From Prevotellaceae bacterium (GTDB lineage: Bacteria > Bacteroidota > Bacteroidia > Bacteroidales > UBA932): a stretch of DNA of 10,175 bases. Within the stretch, counting starts at the first letter, position 1; every line of letters begins with the position of its first letter. Below the pieces are notes generated by a model. The model searched no databases. It saw only the letters and a program-made list of their open reading frames with translations, and was not told where the DNA came from. The stretch is taken from NCBI GenBank assembly GCA_031257455.1, contig JAIROQ010000206.1, positions 1 to 10,175 of the forward strand. The letters are read 5' to 3'. Positions 6,357 through 10,175 of the stretch are shown here, in pieces. A program made the position numbers and the translations under genes.

Positions 6357-6387
6357 CAAAAGTACGGTTTTTTCCCCGAACAAAAAA
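6357..6387 (-). promoter_or_regulatory. Transporter promoter
   Basis: The minus strand at 6364-6357 reads TACTTTTG, matching the -7 consensus. TTTT lies 19 bases upstream (6387-6384), and an exact TTTG lies 16 bases upstream (6384-6381). The predicted start is near 6351, leaving a leader of about 46 bases. Confidence 0.55.
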
Positions 6388-6388
6388 G

Positions 6389-6512
6389 CGATATTCGATT
6401 TGCGATACTCGATATTCGATATTCGACATTCGATTTGCGACAGTGCGCCTGCCGCCACTTACGACTAACCTTAAACTTTAAACCAGAAACCTGAAACTTT
6501 AAACCTGAAATT
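6389..6512. repeat. Longest array-core-array composite, between the transporter and metG
   Basis: Eight consecutive 7-base units of the form CGATATT (variants CGATTTG, CGATACT, CGACATT, CGACAGT) fill 6389-6444 without a single phase break. A 12-base core, GCGCCTGCCGCC, lies at 6445-6456. Eight further 7-base units follow at 6457-6512: ACTTACG, ACTAACC, TTAAACT, TTAAACC, AGAAACC, TGAAACT, TTAAACC, TGAAATT. The composite fills almost all the space between the two divergent promoters. Confidence 0.8.
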
Positions 6513-6525
6513 GCTAATTTTTTCG

Positions 6526-6533
6526 TACTTTTG
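6526..6533 (+). promoter_or_regulatory. metG promoter (-7 box)
   Basis: TACTTTTG at 6526-6533 matches TAnnTTTG. No TTTG is found at the usual -33 distance, which falls in the repeat array. The predicted start lies about 10 bases before the metG ATG at 6551. The G of the box also begins an in-frame GTG (6533), which therefore cannot be the true translation start. Confidence 0.6.
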
Positions 6534-6550
6534 TGCTTCAATTTTTTATT

Positions 6551-8596
6551 ATGAACAACGATTATAAACGCTATCTTGTTACATCGGCTTTGCCTTATGC
6601 CAATGGGCCGGTGCATATTGGGCATCTTGCCGGCGTATATGTTCCTGCCGATATTTATGTGCGTTACCTGCGGCTTCGCGGCCGGGACGTCCTGTTCATC
6701 GGCGGCTCTGATGAACACGGCGTACCCATCACCATTAAAGCGCGCAAAGAAGGCGTAACGCCGCAGGATATTGTCGATAAATACCATCTTATCATTAAAG
6801 ATTCGTTTGAGCGTTTCGGTATTTCATTCGATATTTATTCGCGCACTACTTCGGAAATCCACCATAAAACAGCGGCGGATTTTTTCCGTAAATTATACGA
6901 TGACGGGAAATTTATTGAGAAAACATCGGCACAATATTACGATGAAGAAGCCGGGCAATTCCTTGCCGACCGCTATATTATCGGCCAATGCCCGAAGTGC
7001 GGAAACGACAGCGCCTACGGCGACCAGTGCGAAAAATGCGGCTCTACGCTCAGTCCGAATGAACTCATAAACCCGCATTCGGCGATTAGCGGCAGCAAGC
7101 CGGTATTGCGCGAAACATCGCACTGGTACTTGCCCCTTGACCGCTATGAAACATGGTTGCGCCAATGGATTCTGGAAGAACATAAGGAATGGAAAACAAA
7201 CGTGTATGGTCAATGCAAATCGTGGCTTGACGCGGGATTACAGCCGCGTGCCGTGAGCCGCGACCTCGACTGGGGCATCCCCATACCGGCGGACGGCGCC
7301 GGAGGGAAGGTGCTTTACGTATGGTTTGATGCGCCTATCGGCTATCTTTCCAATACCATTGAACTGCGCCCCAACGATTGGGAAAAATGGTGGAAAGACA
7401 GCGATACGAAAATGGTGCATTTCATCGGGAAAGATAATATCGTTTTTCACTGCATCATGTTTCCCGTGATGTTAAAGGCGCACGGCGGTTTCATCTTGCC
7501 GGACAATGTACCGGCCAATGAATTTTTAAATCTCCAGAGCGATAAAATTTCCACTACAAAAAATTGGGCGGTATGGCTGCACGAATACTTGGATGAATTT
7601 CCGGGCAAAGAAGATGTTTTGCGCTATGTCCTTTGCGCCAATGCGCCCGAAACGAAAGACAGCGAATTTACATGGAAGGATTTCCAGACCCGCAACAATA
7701 GCGAACTGGTAGCTATTTTCGGCAATTTCGTGAACCGTGCGGTAGTGCTTACGCATAAATATTTTGACGGGAAAACGCCGCAGGCCGGCACGCTGACGGC
7801 CTATGACGAAGCGACATTGAAAGAATTGCCCGCTATCAGGCAGGCGATGGAAGCGCATCTGGAAACCTACCATTTCCGCGAAGCGTTGAAGGAAGCGATG
7901 AATCTGGCGCGTCTCGGTAACAAATACCTGACCGAAACAGAGCCTTGGAAACTGGAAAAAACCGACCGGGAGCGGGTAGCAACGGTGTTAAATATTTCCT
8001 TGCAAATCTGCGCCAGTTGCGCAATTGCTTTCGAGCCGTTTTTGCCGTTCACGGCAGGAAAATTGCGCTATATTCTGGCGCAAAACAAAGCGGACTGGGA
8101 GCAGTTGGCGCGTACCGATATCCTGATGGCGGGGCATAAACTCAACGAGCCGCAATTGCTCTTCAACAAAATCGAAGATGCGGACATTCAAAAACAAATT
8201 GATAAATTGAACGCCACCCGCACTGCCGCTACGGATGAAAAAGGCAAGGGAGTGGTTGAACCCCAAAAAACCGCCTGCCGGTACGAAGATTTCCTGAAAA
8301 TGGATATCCGTACCGCCACCGTGCTGGAAGCGGAGCGCGTGCCGGAAACCGACAAACTGTTAAAACTGAAAATAGCTACCGGCATGGATACGCGTACGAT
8401 TGTGTCGGGTATCGCCGGGCGCTATACGCCCGGAGAACTCATCGGAAAACAAATTTGCATCTTGGCCAATCTTGAGCCACGCGTCATCAAAGGCATTGCA
8501 TCGCAGGGCATGATTTTGATGGCGCAGCAGCCGGACGGTAAAATGAAAATCATACATCCCGAAGAACGGATGGACAATGGCGCTGTAGTTAATTGA
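6551..8596 (+). CDS. metG: Methionine--tRNA ligase
   Basis: A 681-residue cytoplasmic class I aminoacyl-tRNA synthetase that charges tRNA-Met. The Rossmann catalytic domain begins with [22 protein letters not shown] is at 22-25. The zinc knuckle has CPKC (147-150) and CEKC (160-163). The second signature is KISTT (332-336) in place of KMSKS, a form I associate with Bacteroidetes MetRS. The anticodon-binding helical domain spans about 385-545, with [22 protein letters not shown] (375-396) at its entry. The C-terminal OB-fold tRNA-binding domain, about 578-681, starts [17 protein letters not shown] 6551 is chosen over the in-frame GTG at 6533 because the latter lies in the promoter box. The stop codon TGA (8594-8596) sits inside a repeat array. 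Confidence 0.96.
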   Translation: MNNDYKRYLVTSALPYANGPVHIGHLAGVYVPADIYVRYLRLRGRDVLFIGGSDEHGVPITIKARKEGVTPQDIVDKYHLIIKDSFERFGISFDIYSRTTSEIHHKTAADFFRKLYDDGKFIEKTSAQYYDEEAGQFLADRYIIGQCPKCGNDSAYGDQCEKCGSTLSPNELINPHSAISGSKPVLRETSHWYLPLDRYETWLRQWILEEHKEWKTNVYGQCKSWLDAGLQPRAVSRDLDWGIPIPADGAGGKVLYVWFDAPIGYLSNTIELRPNDWEKWWKDSDTKMVHFIGKDNIVFHCIMFPVMLKAHGGFILPDNVPANEFLNLQSDKISTTKNWAVWLHEYLDEFPGKEDVLRYVLCANAPETKDSEFTWKDFQTRNNSELVAIFGNFVNRAVVLTHKYFDGKTPQAGTLTAYDEATLKELPAIRQAMEAHLETYHFREALKEAMNLARLGNKYLTETEPWKLEKTDRERVATVLNISLQICASCAIAFEPFLPFTAGKLRYILAQNKADWEQLARTDILMAGHKLNEPQLLFNKIEDADIQKQIDKLNATRTAATDEKGKGVVEPQKTACRYEDFLKMDIRTATVLEAERVPETDKLLKLKIATGMDTRTIVSGIAGRYTPGELIGKQICILANLEPRVIKGIASQGMILMAQQPDGKMKIIHPEERMDNGAVVN

Positions 8597-8663
8597 GAGT
8601 TGAAAGTTGAGAGTTGAGAGTGCAGGTGCAAGCCACATTTTCAACTTTCAACTTTCAATTTTT
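8591..8663. repeat. Inverted arrays around a core, carrying both convergent stop codons; likely bidirectional terminator
   Basis: Four 7-base units (TTGAGAG, TTGAAAG, TTGAGAG, TTGAGAG) lie at 8593-8620. The core TGCAGGTGCAAGCCACATTT is at 8621-8640. Three units of the opposite sense (TCAACTT, TCAACTT, TCAATTT) lie at 8641-8661. Bases 8591-8610 pair with 8641-8660 over 20 positions with one G-U pair, and T5 follows at 8659-8663 on +. The metG stop lies in the left arm (8594-8596) and the stop of the minus-strand gene in the right arm (8643-8641). A terminator role is inferred from position and the T-run. Confidence 0.75.
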
Positions 8664-9474
8664 GATTGCTGAAGCGGTAGCGTTGTGCAGTGGAATAAGA
8701 CTTATTATCGATAACCAACACGCCGTTGTTTACCGGAAACCATGCGCCGGCAGTTTTATTTTCACCGGTATTTTGCAACACTTGTATAGATTGGGCGGGA
8801 TTTCCGCCGGACACAAGCAATACCACCACTTCGCCGGTTTCCTGATGAACGGCGACATCTAAAATCATCACCACCTCATCGCCGGAAATCAGGATATCGC
8901 CGGGTGCGACAGTCGTTGCGGCGCTTGGTTGCAAGTCTTGCGACAGTGTTTGGAAATCGCTGTTGGTAAAAATAAAATTCAAATAACGCCGGAATGTCTG
9001 GTAAAGTCGCGGGTTGCTGGGCGTCTTTGTCCAGTAGGTTTTGCGGTTAATCACCAATTTCATGCCCTGCGCCCACTGTTCATAAGGAATAAGTTCCCCG
9101 TTGTTAATATGGAAATGAATATCCGGGAACCGTTGTTGCTCGAACAGGTATTCCGCCCAGAGGCGTATGACCGTTTGGGCGTTTTGCTGTAAATTTTTAT
9201 CGCCGGTATCCATATCGATGACCGCCGCCGGATGGCTTGTGGTATTGGGTACGCCGTCATAAAATTTCACCGGCGTTTTGGGCGGCAATAATGGCAGGTG
9301 TTGCAGGAAGAAAGCAAAAGTAGCGGGGGCAGTGTCGGTGCGGTAGTAACCGGATGGAACGCCAAAACGCGCAGCCACTGTTTTACCTTCCGGATGTATA
9401 CCGCTTTGCGCTACGGATAACAAGGGAAGCAAGTACGATAAAATAAAAACAATATAATATTTGCAGTATAACAT
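8641..9474 (-). CDS. Secreted DUF4846-like protein
   Basis: A 277-residue protein with a Sec signal peptide: MLYCKYYIVFILSYLLPLLSVAQS, cleavage likely after A22 of VAQ. The mature part begins with a segment on a fruit-peel-like pattern (RFGVPSGYYR..., about 36-45). It continues with FAFFLQHLPLLPPKTPVKFYDG (about 53-74), DMDTGDKNLQQNAQTVIRLWAEYLF (about 87-111), FHINNGELIPYEQWAQGMK (about 121-139) and PGDILI (about 191-196). This succession matches my recollection of the DUF4846 family, exported proteins of unknown function. A family search would settle it. No catalytic role is known. Its last residues, LKVES, and the stop are encoded by a 7-base repeat array. The start is supported by the signal peptide although the promoter box is only six bases upstream. 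Confidence 0.65.
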   Translation of the reverse strand: MLYCKYYIVFILSYLLPLLSVAQSGIHPEGKTVAARFGVPSGYYRTDTAPATFAFFLQHLPLLPPKTPVKFYDGVPNTTSHPAAVIDMDTGDKNLQQNAQTVIRLWAEYLFEQQRFPDIHFHINNGELIPYEQWAQGMKLVINRKTYWTKTPSNPRLYQTFRRYLNFIFTNSDFQTLSQDLQPSAATTVAPGDILISGDEVVMILDVAVHQETGEVVVLLVSGGNPAQSIQVLQNTGENKTAGAWFPVNNGVLVIDNKSYSTAQRYRFSNQKLKVES

Positions 9475-9480
9475 CGCTTA

Positions 9481-9488
9481 CAAAGGTA
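9481..9488 (-). promoter_or_regulatory. Promoter box of the DUF4846-like gene
   Basis: The minus strand at 9488-9481 reads TACCTTTG, a perfect -7 box. Only six bases (TAAGCG) separate it from the ATG at 9474, so the predicted transcript start falls at or next to the start codon and the mRNA may be leaderless. The sequence at the -33 distance (TTAG) is a poor match. Confidence 0.6.
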
Positions 9489-9502
9489 CGAAAAAATAGT
9501 AG

Positions 9503-9594
9503 ATGTGCTAATGTGACTAATTAATGTGCTAATTTGCTAATGTGACTAATTGGGCTTGCGCCAATTTAAAGATTTAAAAATTTAAAGATTTAAG
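9503..9594. repeat. Two octamer arrays joined by a short GC core
   Basis: Here the period is 8, not 7. ATGTGCTA/ATGTGACT/ATTTGCTA units start at 9503, 9511, 9524, 9532 and 9540, with one 5-base break (9519-9523). The core GGGCTTGCGCC follows at 9552-9562. A second array of TTTAAAGA/TTTAAAAA units runs from 9565 to about 9593 and leads directly into the next core at 9594. The core resembles the start of that at 9934 (GGCTTGCGCC). Confidence 0.7.
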
Positions 9595-9679
9595 CTGACG
9601 CCGCTGCGCTTGTCGCAACTCATAATTCATACCTCATACCTCATACCTAAAAACCATTTTCCACTCTCCACTTTCACCT
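9594..9679. repeat. Composite block X: GC core, heptamer array, spacer, CTCCACT array
   Basis: The core at 9594-9616 begins GCTGACGCCGCTGCGC. Four 7-base units follow at 9617-9644 (AACTCAT, AATTCAT, ACCTCAT, ACCTCAT). A spacer containing AAAAACCATTTTCCA runs to about 9662. Three units of the CTCCACT type occupy 9659-9679. The order and the spacer are nearly the same in block Y (9934-10055), although the first heptamer word differs. Confidence 0.7.
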
Positions 9680-9697
9680 AAAAAGCCCCGAAGGGGC
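9680..9697 (-). terminator. Intrinsic terminator-like hairpin on the minus strand
   Basis: GCCCC-GAA-GGGGC at 9685-9697 is a perfect hairpin. On the minus strand its apex reads CTTCGG, a stable tetraloop context, and the stem is followed by TTTTT (9684-9680). This would stop minus-strand transcripts arriving from the right, including any read from the structured element next to it, and would insulate the DUF4846-like gene. Confidence 0.55.
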
Positions 9698-9846
9698 GAC
9701 ACGTGAATAACCCCGTGCAAGTGTAGCGAAGCGGAACGCAGCTCGGGGATGCTCGATACCCCCCTGCCTTTCGCGCGGCGCAATACCGGTGCATCGTGGA
9801 AAACCCTTGCGCCGCGCGAGGTGCAGGGCGGAGCATGTGGCGCTAC
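9685..9846. repeat. Large GC-rich nested inverted-repeat element (possible structured RNA or palindromic mobile repeat)
   Basis: The central stem pairs 9771-9783 (TCGCGCGGCGCAA) with 9807-9819, 13 perfect base pairs around a 23-base loop. It continues outward through CCCTGC (9762-9767) with GCAGGG (9823-9828), ATGCTC (9749-9754) with GAGCAT (9831-9836), and GTAGCG (9723-9728) with CGCTAC (9841-9846). An alternative hairpin pairs CCCCGTGC (9711-9718) with GCTCGGGG (9741-9748), one mismatch. G+C is far above the flanking AT-rich sequence. There is no long reading frame, and I do not recognise a known RNA family. The nested symmetry supports either a rod-shaped RNA or a REP/MITE-like palindromic element. 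Confidence 0.6.
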
Positions 9847-9899
9847 TAAGGTTGTTTTGTTATTAAAATAAAGTAGAAATAAGGTTTACGGATTTAGCT

Positions 9900-10055
9900 A
9901 CTGACTATTTAATTATTGACTATTGACTATTTTGGCTTGCGCCGCTGCGCTTGCCGCAACTTACGACTTACAACTTACAACTTACAACTTACAACTTACA
10001 ACTAAAAAACATTTTCCATTCTCCACTCTCCACTCTCCACTCTCCATTCTCCACT
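9900..10055. repeat. Composite block Y: ATTGACT array, GC core, AACTTAC array, spacer, CTCCACT array
   Basis: ACTGACT/ATTGACT units lie at 9900-9906, 9915-9921 and 9922-9928. The core at 9934-9957 begins GGCTTGCGCCGCTGCGC. Six 7-base units of AACTTAC (one GACTTAC) fill 9958-9999. A spacer containing AAAAAACATTTTCCA follows. Six units of CTCCACT/CTCCATT type fill 10014-10055. The ATTGACT word is shared with the array at 3489-3530, and the core-array-spacer-array order with block X. Confidence 0.8.
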
Positions 10056-10175
10056 AAAAAAATCCCCCCCTAAAAGCAGCAAAAATAACCCCTTAAAAAA
10101 TTGACCGCCAACCCCCACAAAAGCCCAAAATCATTAATTTTTCACGAATTTCCCAGCGTATAGATGCGCAAAATT
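10056..10175. other. Terminal stretch with no recognised feature
   Basis: G-poor on + with homopolymeric runs (A7, C7) and several C-rich words. On the minus strand a frame stays open from the window edge for 26 codons to a TAA at about 10098 (ending CGGWRSIF), which is too short to call a gene. The 50 bases before block Y (9847-9899) are AT-rich and likewise hold nothing I recognise. Confidence 0.4.

Noticed and set aside
6533..6550. In-frame GTG that would extend MetRS by six residues
   Set aside because: The GTG overlaps the TACTTTTG promoter box and would lie upstream of the predicted transcript start. ATG 6551 gives the normal N-terminus leading into the HIGH motif.
9685..9846. tRNA, SRP RNA, tmRNA or RNase P RNA
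   Set aside because: No TPsiC-like box or cloverleaf, no SRP GGAAG-type apical motif and no tmRNA tag frame are visible. 6S RNA shares only a general rod shape and cannot be claimed.
9503..10055. CRISPR array
   Set aside because: The repeats are 7-8 base tandem units without unique spacers, and the cores are not regularly spaced. No cas gene is present.
10098..10175. Minus-strand frame open for 26 codons from the right edge (ends CGGWRSIF)
   Set aside because: Too short to distinguish from chance, in low-complexity G-poor sequence, with no motif I recognise. It could be a gene end cut by the window, but I cannot support that.

Overview
The window looks like a chromosomal segment of a Bacteroidetes bacterium, most likely Bacteroidales. 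The evidence is the order rpsF-rpsR-rplI, a greA-HIT pair, a methionyl-tRNA synthetase with the variant signature KISTT, a DUF4369/thioredoxin-type lipoprotein, a DUF4846-type secreted protein, and promoters of the TTTG / TAnnTTTG type instead of -35/-10. The best promoter, before rpsF, has TTTG and TACCTTTG exactly 19 bases apart. Most genes are ordinary housekeeping genes.

Layout. 1-323: a divergent promoter region and a small, AT-rich XRE-type regulator on +. 459-3430, all on -: greA, then a HIT hydrolase, a lipoprotein with a redox-dead thioredoxin fold, and lpxH, probably one transcript from a promoter at 3423-3430. 3663-4914, on -: rpsF-rpsR-rplI with a promoter in front and an intrinsic terminator behind. 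5024-6384, on -: an AmpG-like MFS transporter. 6526-8596, on +: metG, divergent from the transporter. 8641-9488, on -: a secreted DUF4846-like protein convergent with metG. 9489-10175: about 690 bases without a recognisable gene, filled with repeats and one large GC-rich inverted-repeat structure.

Functionally the genes serve translation (three ribosomal proteins, MetRS), transcription (GreA), lipid A synthesis (LpxH), probable cell-wall recycling (AmpG-like transporter) and the envelope (two exported proteins). They do not form one pathway.

The unexpected part is between the genes. Five intergenic gaps plus the 3' non-coding block carry short degenerate tandem arrays. The word differs from array to array (NNATTTC, ATTGACT, AACTCAT, TTTGAAT, AAATTAG, CGATATT, TTAAACC, TTGARAG, TCAACTT, AACTTAC, CTCCACT), but the period is almost always exactly 7 bases (8 in two arrays). 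The arrays usually come in pairs on either side of a 12-24 base GC-rich core, for example GCTGACGCGCCAGC, GCTGGCGCGCCAGC or GGCTTGCGCCGCTGCGC. In two places an array runs into a gene and supplies its last codons. Between metG and the DUF4846 gene the two arrays are inverted and each contains one gene's stop codon. I regard this array-core-array family, and the structured element at 9685-9846 lying among its copies, as the best candidates for something undescribed.
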